NCBI GenBank assembly: GCA_013115125.1 | Contig: JABANN010000303.1 | Location: 1-41,012, forward strand | DNA: 41,012 nucleotides | From: Perkinsus olseni | Lineage: Eukaryota; Perkinsozoa; Perkinsida | Reading direction: 5' to 3' | Part shown: in pieces, positions 1 through 13,100 of the stretch | Layout of the letters: every line of letters starts with the position of its first letter | Numbering within the stretch: the stretch's first letter is position 1 | Program-made: the position numbers and the translations under genes | The notes under the pieces: generated by a model | Databases searched by the model: none | What the model saw: only the letters and a program-made list of their open reading frames with translations | Told to the model about the DNA's origin: nothing

Positions 1-1243
1 AGTTCAGCTCGGCCGTTTCACACAATGAAATATCTGGCGTGCGAGAACAGAACTGAGCCATCGCACGCCACACAGTGTTTCAATCGGAAAATTCGGAATC
101 TTGCTCTCTTGGATTTCCTTCTCGCACGCCAACGCATGATCGATTGAGTCGGTCGGGGTATCGGTCGGTCGGCTACCTTTTTCCGGCAAGCTATGAAAAA
201 CGCTCACCCGAAGAGCCCTACCATCAACGAGGGCTCCTATTATGGTCTCTATGACGGACTGTCTCTCAGATAGGTATCTATTAAGGGAACAACGCTATTG
301 GGATCTTTAGAAACAGCCGGGCAAGTCACAGAACTCTGTCGTTCAAGATGATATCCATTCTGGTTTTTAAACTTGATAACGGGCTTTTTGCGACGGTTGG
401 CAGCGGTTGAACATCGTGATCGAGTTGGAGGTGGTGTGCGTGCTGCTCAGTGGACTTCCAGTAAAATCGTTTTTCACTGGCTGGTGCCTTCGGCTGTCAG
501 CAATGCCGGAGTTCACCCCGGGTTCAGTCAGTTAGGGGAGCAAAGGGCACCTTGCAATCCTCCGAACGATCTTGGAATTCCTTTCCCGAGGAGGGGAATC
601 TCTTCGCTTCAGAAACCGATCTTTAGATGCATAGGGCTCAGCGCGTCGATTGCCCGGAAATCTATACAATCCTGAGCTTCATGCTTCTCTCGCGGGAATG
701 GGTCAATGGAGCGGGAGTCGCGACTCGTTAACGTTGTGACCTTATGCGTGCGTCGGGTTTCTTCAATTCGTTTAGCACGCCTTGAGTTGTTCGCCTGAGG
801 GCTAGCTGTCACCGTGCCGAAAGAGGTTGCTTTACAGTAGGGTGCTTCGCCTGAGAGTATCGCAATAACGATCATCTCCGTGCCGAATGGACTGCTTGAA
901 GATGACCGAGCCCGTGTCACCATACAGTAGAAGATTGAGTTCGATCATTGCGTTGAACTGCAGACTAATGCTGGCTCCGATCCTGAGAAACTGTTCGTAT
1001 AATAGGAATTCTATAGTACTGTGTGATGCCAGACCTTCATGGTCGGACCTCTTTCTCTACATGGTTGTTGTCGATAACGTATCAGTTGCTTTCCTGTGAG
1101 GCTTCACGCCCGCTCCTAATTTTATATGATGGAGCGGCCAGACGCAGCTGCGGATGTAGTGGAGGACAGGCTTGGGGTGAGGTGGAAGGGACGAGGTCCG
1201 GTTGAGGTACGGGGCGACAAAGGGTGACTACATTTGCATAAGA
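1..1243. other. left flank, no supported gene
   Basis: Open frames exist on both strands (for example 609-923 minus and 887-1099 plus), but none shows a recognisable domain, convincing splice sites or protein-like composition. I see no repeat or structured RNA here. An exon of a neighbouring gene cannot be excluded. Confidence 0.4.
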
Positions 1244-1316
1244 CACCCACCGTGAGGCTCGAACCCACGACCACAAGGTTAAGAGCCTTGCGCTCTACCG
1301 ACTGAGCTAGACGGGC
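1244..1316 (-). tRNA. tRNA-Lys (anticodon CTT)
   Basis: The reverse complement of this 73-base stretch folds as a complete cloverleaf without an intron. The acceptor stem pairs GCCCGTC with GGTGGGT using G-T wobbles, with discriminator G. The D arm contains the A-box-like TAGCTCAGTCGG, the anticodon loop is CTCTTAA (anticodon CTT, lysine), and the T arm GTGGG-TTCGAGC-CTCAC contains the B box. No CCA is encoded, as expected for a nuclear gene. It is transcribed away from the giant gene that begins about 170 bases to its right. Confidence 0.95.
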
Positions 1317-1483
1317 TGTTAGGTGAATTATCCCCGTTCTTTCTTTTCTTGGTCGAAAATACCGTCAATCCCCTTCAACGTTCTCGATATTTATACTCTC
1401 AGGATAACATCAAGTTCGTAGGGTCTGGAACTCCGTCAAACGTCGCATCCCTCCTGGTGGATCGTCCCGAGCTCCTCATCGAA

Positions 1484-4111
1484 ATGGGAACGTTTCTTAC
1501 TCCGGCCGATCTGCACAAGCTAGCTCGGACCTCTTCCAGTGTAGCCAGTCCTTACCTATCAACTCTCCCTTATCTTGCATCTCAGTTGTACTCCCTCCTG
1601 TCGAGCAGGCTCTCGCCCTGCACGGCCGCTCGGCGTTGCCTTACTCGTCCAGGCTCACTTCTGTGCGAATCAATCCGTCGCTACGGGGTGGAAGGCATCT
1701 GCACATCACTAGGCCTACCACTGTGAGTTCATGCTTCTGTCCGAGAAGGCAAGTGATGTGCAGGCTCCCATCGGACGTCGAAGGCATGCCGAAGGCCGTC
1801 ATGGTGTTAGTCCAGCAGGGCAAGTTACCCTCTGACGTCTTCTATGTGGCACTGGTGCTCCATCGGGATGCGGTGCTCCAACTGAGGGAGTGTCAAAGCG
1901 GATGTGAGTGTCGATCTCTTAACCGCTGAGTGTAGCGACGGGCACGATCATGTTTCATCTGCTGCTCTGCTAGACCATCAATGAGTTCAATCGCGCGTTT
2001 CCGGGGCTCATGCAGTGTCCCGAGCTTTGGTCATTGCCGTTTGGCATCACGCGTCGAATCAGTGCCAGACTTGTTGCTGTTGTTGGTCTGAGGTACTCAT
2101 TAAGCAGTTCTAATCCCCACAGGTACCCTCCCCCACCTGTTTGCTCGTCATGGCGGCTGGCGTCAGATCTACATCTTCGCCATGTACTTTTCAGCTTGCC
2201 GAATGCGACTCTTGCTGCTATGGCCCGTCCGTTAATCCCCTCCGTGTTATACCCCGTTGAATCCAACTCAGTCACTGTTCTCTTCTCTCCTCTACACAGC
2301 CACATCAGCCGATCGATGAGCCCCTCGCGAACTGTATGATTCTTTCTCAGTTTCGGCGGGGACGTTGATGCTCCGGTGAGGGAATGCGGCGGCCAACCAG
2401 GGCCCATAGCTGATCCGGATCACCACACGCCTTCGGTAGCTACGGTCGCCACTATGAGTAACGATCTGTCATCTGATGAACTCAGCTTCATTCAGATTGT
2501 GTCTGTCCCCACATCGCTTACCCCCGTGCCGCTGTCCCTTCTGGGCCCGACACCCCTCCTGCACTCTCTACGATACTTGAAGCTCAGGGAAGCTGAGGCC
2601 CTTGTCGAGGCCAGGGCTGACGTTACCATCGCGGACGAAGAGGGCCGGGTGAGGGCAGGGGCTCCTTTCATCCTTGTTGACTCTCTTTCGAGAACTGGCG
2701 GACTGTAGTGAGTGCAACACTTTAAAGTCGTTCAGCAAACCAAGAATGAAACACAAAATCGACTCACACGAAATCACATTTTAGGGTTAAAAATGAATTC
2801 CAGCATCGATTCTCTCGAGTTCCCTCAGAACGGCTTACTTGCACGGGGCGTGTGAGCTTAACTACATTTCCCTTCCCTGAACAAGCGATTGTGTCAGAGG
2901 CGGAGCGAAGCACCAAGTCGTGGCTCCAGGTACCGCTGTCAGTAGCCATGAGATACTCGATCTCGAGTCCCCGCCTGCTGATCGGCCTTGCCCATCCGAG
3001 AGTCTTGCTGATCAAGGATCGTTCCGGGTGGGTATCTTGCGCTTGCTTGCGAGATCTCGCTAGGAATAGCTCACCCTCTGCGTACTGCCGCTGAGTTGAT
3101 GAGGTTGTGCATACTGCTGAAGTATGTGCCACATTAAACTCGAAACACTCGTTGAGAGTAGACGTCGTAGGCTCTGCAAAAACTCACAGTTTCGCTAATG
3201 CTTGCTAACGTATTTTTGTTACTCGCAATAGCATGTTTGCATATGTTAAAATACAACGTTTTATGTTATTGCGAAAACATAGAAGAGTTAAGACTAACGA
3301 AAATGAAGGAAACTTGAGATCGAGGAAATCATCGTGTGGTTTAAGGACAATCTTTACACAGTACGTCTTTGAAGCTACTTACATCCGATTCAAGAATCGA
3401 ATGCTTTCGGGCACCCTCAGGCAAAGTCCTCTGCACCTGGCCGCGTTCTACGATCGTCATCAGCAGGTTGAGACTCTGGTAGCGCATCTTCGATCTCTTC
3501 TCCCCTGCAGCCTCCTCGTTCAGCTTTCTTCGCCCCATTTCCCCGCCGGCTTCCCTCTAGAGGCCCTTCGTTGTGTGAATAGTGAAGGCTTCACGCCATG
3601 GGAAGTGGCCCGGCAGGAGGTGAGCTGCAGCCGCGCGCTTTTCATGTGCCGATTGCCGCGCTGTTAGGGCCATTCTCGCTGCGCGGATATCTTACGACCA
3701 CCAGAGGACGAAACGAAAAGGTCCGAAGCTTCTCCTCGGCTTCGCTTCGCGTCCCAGATGCAGTGTCCTTGCTGAAAATGGTGCAACTTTGGTAGGCGGA
3801 GCGAAGCAACGAGGCTGATCACTGCCTCCCTTCGGATTTTACTCAGTTATTGATGATCCGTCAATCGGTCTTCAGCATCATCATCATCACGACCGCGTCA
3901 ATCATTGATTCTTCGTAGTTGGGCTCGGAACCAATTTCGTGGCGCGTGACGCTCCGTCCTTGCCTCAGTTACTCCCTGTACTCTAAAAAGAAGGATTTCC
4001 TTCTATTCTGCTTCGCTCCGCTCGGAAGCGTCAGCTTGACGCTCGCATATTTTTCACCGACAGGAGATTCTCTGTGGCCGGTACCTATTTCATCTCGTCG
4101 CCAATGATGAA
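1484..4111 (+). CDS. giant gene, N-terminal ankyrin block
   Basis: Exons: 1484-1722, 1764 to about 1872 or 1903, an unresolved piece within 1974-2375, about 2377-2648, about 3362-3478, 3524-3619, 3721-3780 and 4064-4111. The first exon encodes MGTFLTPADLHKLARTSSSV, somewhat F-box-like. The exon ending at 2648 contains TPLLHSLRYLKLREAEALVE followed by ARADVTIADEEGR, a good ankyrin repeat. The next exons read SPLHLAAFYDRHQQVETL, then NSEGFTPWEVARQE, then VPDAVSLLKM, all matching ankyrin helix and turn positions across introns of 45 and 101 nt. Weak points are the junctions between 1872 and 2376 and the acceptor for the 3362 exon. The 713-nt gap 2649-3361 is treated as an intron. Confidence 0.55.
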
Positions 4112-7100
4112 GTGAGTGTAGCCTGGCTGTGCTGTGATCTCTGGCGCACCCCGCTACGATCTTTCCTGTTCTTTCGCTGTCATGGGTCCATGCTTGTTTC
4201 CGTGACGTGAATGAGTTGGTTGTAGTAAGTTAATAAGGTTGAGCTCAATGCCCTGGGGAGAGTCCGAAGCACGACCTCTCTCCGCGCTACATGTGGATAG
4301 GGTTGGACGCAGCGGTCGTTGAAGACTTCGGGATGAGTCGGGCTGATCTAGGTGCGACAACACCGGGGCTGATCAGTTCGTTAGAGACAGACTGATCGAG
4401 AACACAACTCCCGGGTTTTGCCATCTGGAATCCAACCTTCCATCTGCTGTCTTCTTATCATCCGCCACTTAGCTTCTTATGGAAGCAAGATAGGATCAGC
4501 GAAGTCCGCTGAGCGGACTATACTCAACAAGAGCTTTTCGAATCACCCTGGAAGTGGCGACCTCGGTCTGTGCGGATGTACCGCAGCTCCTTGCAGACCT
4601 CAGTATCGCGGTTCTGATCGTCCACGTGTTTCCGAAGCGTGAGGGTAGTGTTGCCCAACAAGCTCCGGCTTGCCAAGGGTTTCACTGCGATGAAATGGGC
4701 CACGGCACGGTAGAGGAGTTGTTGAGAGAACAACTAGAGACCATCAGAAAGAGACTTGAGCTCAGTGAGGAGGAGAGGGAGGCGGCCGAACAGAGAGCGA
4801 CAAATCTTGAGGGTACCACCGACCTCCGGGCAGCTCGCGATGGGTTTGTCACTGACCAGGGACGCTGGTGCAGGAGAGGGACAAATCGGCCGCTACGATT
4901 GAGCAGCTGAGGCAACTTGTGTTCCAAAAGGATGATGGTGGGAAGAATCGCGGAGGCCTTGCGTCAGCGGAAGTCTGAGTGTTTTGTTAGATTCCGGGAC
5001 GCCGCCTCGGGATCGACTTCTGAGCCCCTCTACGCAGCACTCTGAGGATAAGTCGTCCGGTGACCAGGTGTTGCTGGAGAGGAACTCAGTGTCATTGCAG
5101 CACTACCAGGCGGAAAAATTGGAACATAGCAGGCGGAGCGAAGCGGCACTCTTGGTAGGGTTATTTTGCTGTGCTTGCAGGGGGCCTCCTTGGGTCGGGT
5201 CTATCGAGAACTGCCGAGCGTTGGTGTTATCACCCAAACCCGTCCTAAGCGATACTGATACAAACTTCATCTTTAGGAGCACAGTTGGAAAAGATATTAG
5301 TAGTGCTAGGGGACAGGAGGATTGTGTGCTTACGCACTCACAGTACCACACCTCCAACACATCCTCCGTGCCCCTGACCGCGGTGTTCTGTTATCACTCA
5401 AACCCAGCAAGAGTGATACTGATACAAACTTGATCTTGATGAGTACAGTAGGGACAAATATTACTAGCGCTAGGGGACAGGAGGATGGACCCGTGGACGC
5501 AGTGCGTAATCGCAGTTTGCCAGGTCCTTCAGAGCAAGGATGAGACGATAGCGAAACTGAGAGAAGAGAAAGAGGCTGTTGCTGCGGAGAAGTCGCAGTG
5601 GGAGGAGGAGAAGAGGAAGATGACGGAACAAAATGCAAGGCGGCGTCGCATCTCCTCGGTTCAGTCTCTCGTCGAATCAGGCTGCCATGCAGACGAGGTT
5701 CGACTCTCTACTAACGGAGTCGGCTAGATTGCACGCTGAGGTGGGTGGAGGGCCCCTGCCTCGAAAGGGGGCAGGCTCTAATGGCCCAGACGCTCGAAGA
5801 GATCTCGAAATGGCGACTCCCTCGGGCGGTCTCGTCACCGGGCCGAGCCCCTAGTGCGCCTTTCTGCGGGGGGCTGCCGAGTAAAGTCACAGTCGCTCAT
5901 GCCGCGTAACTTGCACCACCCTGTGGAGTCTGCACGCCTACAACTATGCGGTGGCTCATTGAAGTACTCTAAGGTGACACGTACTCCCGCATGTTATTCA
6001 TCATAGGAAATCGAAAGCAATTCAGAAATTCTACTGGACGGTTCAACTCGGCATCTATCGCGCCAGTTTCTCACTTGTTATCGTGTTGAAGGTCAATCGT
6101 CTGCAAGAGCTGAACGACGCGGCCGCAACTGAGTTCGAAGTGCTTCGCTCCGCCGAAACGTCGGCTCGGAAGCAAGTAGGGGCTCTGCACAGCTCGGTGC
6201 TCAACCATCAGCGGGAAGTGGCAGACCTGAGGGCAGAGCTAGCCCGGATGAAGAGAAGCACTGCGGAGGCGGGGGTGAGAGATCGGGGACTTTAAGTGAG
6301 ACAACATGGCGAGCAGGTCCAAACGGCTGCATTACGACCTCTGAGAGAAGAGCTGCTTGAGGAGAACAGCGCGTTGAAGAGAGAGGTTGAAAGGCTTGCC
6401 GAAGACCTCGGGAGGTAGGCTGTCTATGGCGACTCGCCATTGGCGAGCACTTTATATGGAGATGAAGCTTTTCTGTCAGTCGGGAGAAACAGCAGCAGCA
6501 GACGAATACAGAATCTGCTCCACCAGCCGATCAGCAAGCCTTGCGCAATCTGAGAGGTGGCCTCCTCTTCTTAGCTCACCGTTGACCGTAGAGGCAAGAA
6601 TTTCGATCTCGATCATGCGCTTTAGCTCGGGGTTGTGATGAATCCCCGTGTACTGGGAGAACGGTCGTGTCGTGCGTACGGACGTCCGATCGCTTAATGC
6701 GCCTGAGGCTCTGGTCTAGCTGATATTCCGACTTGAATGGTCTTGTCTAGCTCCGTAGTGCTCCAAAATCACTGTTGCTCTATCCTGGGAACCGGCGGCA
6801 GTCGGGTCGTTCGTACGGGCGTTCGAAAATCCCTGAGTGATTTTACGACTTCCTTTAGGACAATTGGCGGAATTGAGCATCGAAATCCAGCGGTGTAAGT
6901 TTGCGGAGAAGGAGGCTATCCGACAGCGAGACGTGGCCGTGGCGGACTTGGAGGCGGAGATGAGCAGGCAGGCAGTGTTGAACTCGTCTGGTCGTCGATT
7001 GGTGGACGGTCAGGCAGCACCCACCGCAAGCGACCGGCAGCTGCCAGACGTGTGAGGAGCTGGAAGTGACGTGGCCGGTGAAGGAGTTCCTGCGGGGAGT

Positions 7101-10100
7101 GGACCGGGTGAGCACACGCTTGCAGGGGGCATCCATTTGGTAGCGCTTGGTGGGTGTGGGTAGACAGGAGACCGTCGGTGGTGCAGGAGGAGGCTTGGCT
7201 GCTTGAGATTACCCATCATCGATTGAACTAAGTAGCTCTAGACTTGAGGATCGTGCCTCGCGATGAGGAAAACCTATTTCAGAAAAGACCTTTAGTTTCG
7301 GAATTGGTGTGCCGAAGGCTCTCAGCATCGTCATTCTCCCAGGTAGAGAACTCTAAAATGGTTGCAGAGCTCCGTAAGGAAGTCCACACTGCTGAGCAGG
7401 CAAGGTACGACCTTCTGGTCCGGTCACAAGCCGAGCTGAAGAGTCTGACTGCGCGGGTGAGACGGGAATCGCTATCTGTTGCCTGACTGAAAACCGATTC
7501 CTTTCGGTCGTCGCCCTCGGAGCTCCAGCTAGCGGTGTCCTTCCAGTGTGATCATGTCCCAACCGCTGCACAGAGCTGAGGCCCCTCTGCGTATCCAAGG
7601 AATGATAGAGTCGAAGAAGGTTGACCGTCTTGTTTCAGGCACATTCGGCGGAGGAGGAGGCAAGGCGAGTTCATATACTGTGTGACGATCGCCAGGCTGT
7701 TATCGGCCGACTGCAAGGCGAATGTGCGGAGCTTGAGGAAGGCCGGAGGGCGCAGAGGGAAGAGCGGGAGCGTCTTTCCGAGAAGCTGCATCAGGTGTGA
7801 GGGGAAATGTGGTACTCAGGAGTTGAGGTCCTGAAGGTAGGTTTTCGATGAGTGGAGCGCAGCGCAGGAAAAGTGGGATGCGGAAAGAGTGTCCCTACAG
7901 AGCAAGCTGGTGGGCCTCGAGTCGGAGCTCGAGCGAAGGTGGGAAGGGAGGTCAATGCTCAGCGGCTTGCTGAGAGACGGCCCTGTTCAGACAGGCGGAG
8001 GTTGAGGAAGTTAGGGAAAGTCTAGCGGCCTTAGCGAAGCAAGGAGGGGCATCAGAGTAAGGCTGGAGTTTTTGAAGGCGTACTGCATGTGGTTGAAAAG
8101 CGCCGAAGTGTGAAGCGGAAAATCTGAGAGTTTTTCTCCTGGATTTTGCGAAATTTTCGGGTTGAAAAGAAGCAACTGAGGGAATCTTTGACTCTGATTG
8201 CGGCTTATCTTCAACCATCTTACGCCGTAGCGTACCTCACCGGATTCTAGTCTCAGTAACAGAGCGAACAGTGGGAATATGCAGTCTAGTCTAGCGCTGG
8301 CTTCCGGTGGTTCACACTCACGGGTGGTTACCATTCGCGCAATATTTTTGGGTAATGCTTGTGGTTCCGCTGGACAGGATTTCGTTGATCTCCCAATGAT
8401 TCGTGAGTATCGTTCCAAGTTCTGTCTTGATCAGTGGAGACGAGCTCACGCTGAGCAAGCGCGTCCATCAGCTCACGGCTCGAGTACTGTCTCTGAGTCG
8501 GTTGGAGTACGACGCCAGGGCCCGGGCTGAACGAATGTCAATAGCTCACGATGCATCCGAGAGAAGAGGTGGGGGCCTGAGTCTTTACGGTCGAACAGTT
8601 TCGTCCACTGTGATCGCTCGAGCATGACGATGGCGATTCTGATAAGTGCCGTGATGCCAAACATTACTATAGGAATAAGTACTGCCAGTGCTAGGGGGCA
8701 TGAGGGTTGTGCGCCCACACAGTCACACCCTCGCGCACCGGGCCTCTACATGTCATTTAAAAGAGTTTGAGGTTGGTTTGGTATCAGCTCTTGCGCAGTA
8801 ACTGATAAAACCTACCCCAAACACCCACACCCTCTAGAGCAGGGGGTTCCTCACGATTTTCTCTCGCTTATGATGCATCCGATGAGAAAGGGGGATGAAT
8901 TGCCCTTCTGCTACACCTGGTTCTTATCGCTGTTGGAGCGACTTCCCCTCACAGTGACGTTAGCCCTGACCGCTGGCCTTTAGCTACACGGCTCGAGGAG
9001 GCTATCGGTCGCGTCCGAGCTCAACTGCGTCATTCTGAGCAACAGCGGGGGACGTTGGAATTGAAGATATCGGAGAAGGGTGTCTTAGAGAAGGTACTCC
9101 TGGTGCTGCTGAGGGCTGGCGAGCGTGGCGTTGTAGGAAACAGAGCCTGATGGTTGCCTCAGCGCGGACGCGATGGAAGAGGCGAACGCGAAGTTGAGGG
9201 CTCACGTAGGGGGTCCATGCCGTCCAACCGGTGCGGGATGCGCTCGCTGATTCTTCTTCTCCTCGCGAATGTGGTTGGGCGAATGAACGATAGTTCAAAC
9301 TTACAGCGATTGAGGGAAATTGGGAGCGTTTGTCTTGTCTCGAGGCTGAATTCGGTTGCACAGAATTGGAAAATCTGAATTAGAGTCTCTCGATCACTTG
9401 GGGCGTGGTCCTGCGACAGGTTGCACTTCCTCACCGTACTACCATTCACGGCAGTGTATGCTCTGTTTCTACTGACTTCGCCGTAGACATCCTTGAAGGC
9501 CTCAGATTGATGAGATGACTCGACTACACAAGTGCCAAGTGGAGAGGATGCTCAGTCAGGTTGGCTCCTTCGAAAGGGCGTTGGAGGCAATCTCACAGGC
9601 CCTTCCTGAGGTGCGGAATCGCCCCTGAATCGCTCCGCTGAGCTCTTCCGGTCCACCAGTTCACACCCCCGACGGGGCTGGGCGAGGTCCTCAGCGGCAT
9701 GCCTGGGAAGCCCGATGTGGGGGAGCTCCTGCTGGCCACGGCTGAGCGGCTGTGGAAGGAGGAGGCCAAGGCTCAACGCCTGCAGACCCTTCTCGAACGG
9801 TAAGGTGGTTGATTTGCTTTCACGCAGTAGCTTGACAGGTGGTGGCGGAACTGGCGGTGTAGCGAAGAAGCGCTGATGGCTCTCGTTGCGAAGGGACCAT
9901 CGGGAGTGGTGTCAAAGGAGGGGACGAGGTGGAAGGGTATGAGGGATACTAACAGACTGCTGAGGGAATCTCTGGGGAGGGCCTTGGAGGGTATGCTATG
10001 CAGGGGTCAACCTTGGATATCTTGGCATCATGCGCTCAGGCTGGTATCAGTGTCGTGTCGAGCTGGCGGCTCTGTCGAGGAGCATGCAGAGCGATAAGAC

Positions 10101-13100
10101 ACCGAGGAAGGACGAAGAGGAGCGGGCGTCCACTGAAAGACCGATATCGCCAGGAGGTGAGCATCGCCTTCGGTGTCGCTGTTCGGATTACGGTTTTACT
10201 TAGTGGCAGTTGACGACGGTTCAGCTGAGGCAGTGTACAAGAAGGCCTTGGAGGGTATCACGACGCGCCTTTTGGACTACAGCAAGTGAGAGCCACGATT
10301 CGTGCGGGTCCGCGGTTGATATTTTCTCAGGCGAATTGACTCCCTGCGGTCGGAAAATAACATGTTGAAGGAGCGGTTGGGAGCGGAGCGAAAGTAGGAT
10401 GGAATACAGTAGGCGCGATCTCGGATACGCATGAGTTTGAATCATGGGGAAGAGAGAAAACAAACTGAAGCATGCGGTGCATCCTGAACGTTGACGGTAC
10501 ACCTCAACGACGAAGGCCCTTGTTAACGTCAAGGGCGCCGCCCGACTAATGTAAAGCTGTTCAGCTGGAGAAGTCTTTTTGAGGCGAATTGCCTTTTCAA
10601 ACTCTGAACTTGAATTCTTGTAAGCCTTATTCATAGAAAATCCGGTCGCGCAAGCAAAATTGAAGGAAAATCTCGACCGAGCTTCCACCTGTATGCTAGT
10701 CTCGGTCCATCTTTAGCTGGTGAGACCTTCCAATTGGACCTGTGGTAATACTGTAGCTGTCATAGTCGTTGTGTAAGTGTATGCGGAACGATCACCCTTT
10801 GGGTGATGATAGCGAGACATCAATGTAGGGGGAAGCCGACGAATACGAATGATTCGTTACTCCGCATAATGTCATTGTTGAGGGTCATGACGGTATGTCC
10901 TGATGGCAGGGGTACTATACTGGCATGAAGCAGCGTTGTCTCGTTAGTTGTGCGTGTTGGAGTGTAGGCAGAAGCAATGACAGGCATAAGTACAATGAGC
11001 CACGTAATGCGCGATGAAGAACGAGGATCGTGTTTTTGTCTTAGCCTAGAGACTCCAAAAGTTTTCAACTCACTAGACCAGTAAAAGTAGCCTGGCTTTC
11101 GGATCTCTGTGAACAGGATGTTCGTTTTGGTGCTTTTCGGTAGTCGACTATATAGCCTGTGATTAAGCCCAAATGCACTCGGGCTGAGCAGACTACTACG
11201 TCCAGTACGGTCCCGTACTATGGGAAGCTTCCCTTTCAAGGTTGGACGACCCAGAGGCAGAGCGCATCTTTAATGAAGAGGACCCCAGACTCCGACAGCT
11301 GCTGGAGAAGTTCTCCTCGATCGAAGTAAGGTGGACCATGGCTGCAACGGGAAGGGAGCCTGTGGCTCAGATGACTCTGTCGAGCATGGCGGTCGAGCTG
11401 GATAAGGAGAACGTCACAGCTCCTCCCGTTGTGGCGTCCCAGCCGAGCTCGGTGTCGCTGGAGGTGATGGCGGCGGGAGATGATATTGAGGAGGTTATCG
11501 CGGCGAGAGTAGAGGTGGAATGCAGGAAGATGCGGGTGAGGTGTGGTATTGTAACATATTGCGAATGAGCTTTGTCGTTCATCGTTTTGAGTCTCGTGCA
11601 CTCTCCACCGAAAGGTCAACCTTCTAATGTATGTATAGGGGACACGCCACAACATCGGGCTGAGAGCTGATCTCGGACCGGATACACATCAGTTTGAGCC
11701 ATGGGGAAGAGAAAACAAACTGAAGCCGGTGTATCCTGAACGTTGACGGCACAGTCCAACCATGAAGGTTGTTAACGTGAAGGGCGCTCGGCTGATGTGT
11801 ATGACATTGAAGGTCATAGGGCTATTAGGGCGAGGAGTGGTATGGTAACATAGTATAACTAAGTCGTTCCTTGTACTCCAGTCCTGCCTCTGGCCTTCTA
11901 CTATAATGGTATTCTCTATGTGTGGAAATATAAGTGACGCGATTGCTCTGCTCGGTAATGGGCGAGATCAGCCAGAAGTCTTTTCTGTCTGAGTGGCAAA
12001 CGTAGGGTGATCATAGCCCTATGCCACCTCCGCAGACTAGGAAAGCAGCACAACTTTAGAACACAGTATTTCGTAGCCATCCGACGCCCGCCCGACCTTA
12101 GCCGACCGTGGAGGTATTCTTCTCGCTCATCTGTAGCAACATTTCGGAGCGCGCAGATGAATCCTTGATAGGTCCTCCACAAAGGTGAGCTGGCTAGGGC
12201 TCGGATAGATCTCGAAAGAGAGCTAACAGAGTTAAAGGAGAAGCTAGAGGCAGAACGGGCTGTGCGACGACCAGAGGCGATGACCGGTCTCGTCTGACTG
12301 GCGCTCTTGCAGGTCTCCATGGCCACGATAGAAGGCCATGCGGCGGAGGCATCGAGGCTGAAGCTGCAGCTGGATCAGCTTCGGAAGTATAGCCGGGCAG
12401 GGCGTTCGAGGGCAGTCGTAGCAGCGGCTTTATCATCAGGCGCTTGGCAGTGTGCATGGAAGCGGTGTCGGTGGATGGCAGCGAGTCGGACGCCCTGGTT
12501 GCTCTGCAGAGGGTGTGTGGTGAACTGGCTAGGTGAGCTATGGTGCTCGACTCTCTCTGCACTTCCTTCGGCCTGGTATGCGTTTGCGGCGATGCTTCAA
12601 CCTCGGATCGAACCCGGGACCTCCTGTTTGTCCCCGCTAACCATCGTACCAGTCCGGTACAACACCGTTTTTACCGACCAATTCAACGGAAATACAGGTT
12701 CGAGCGGGGGGAGGCGGACCTCTCCCAAAAGGATGATGGGCCAGCAGCAGCAGCCAGTCCGTCGAAAACTGATAAGAGGAAGCTGAAGAGGATTCTAGCA
12801 GCCCAGCGACAGGTTAGACAGCCCCCTCCGGAAGGCCCCATCAGGTGCACTCAGGTCATACTTCTCCTACAGGGCTCATCTCCTTCGACGCCGAATGAGG
12901 GTGTGGCAGTCGAGCGTGCCCTTCTGAGAGTCTTGAATAGGATTCAGCAGAGTGTGGAGAGGTGGGTACTATCCGCTCACTACACTCATGATTGCTTCGG
13001 CTTCTATTGTGTTACTGTTGGACATAATACAACACACTGTTATCCGATAAGATAAGTATTAATCAGGCATATAGATAGATAGGATAGAGGTGTCGGGATG

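Noticed and set aside
10820-11239. 139-codon minus-strand frame in the largest intron of the giant gene
   Set aside because: No motif, no partner exons, and it lies in an intron that also holds a dispersed repeat.
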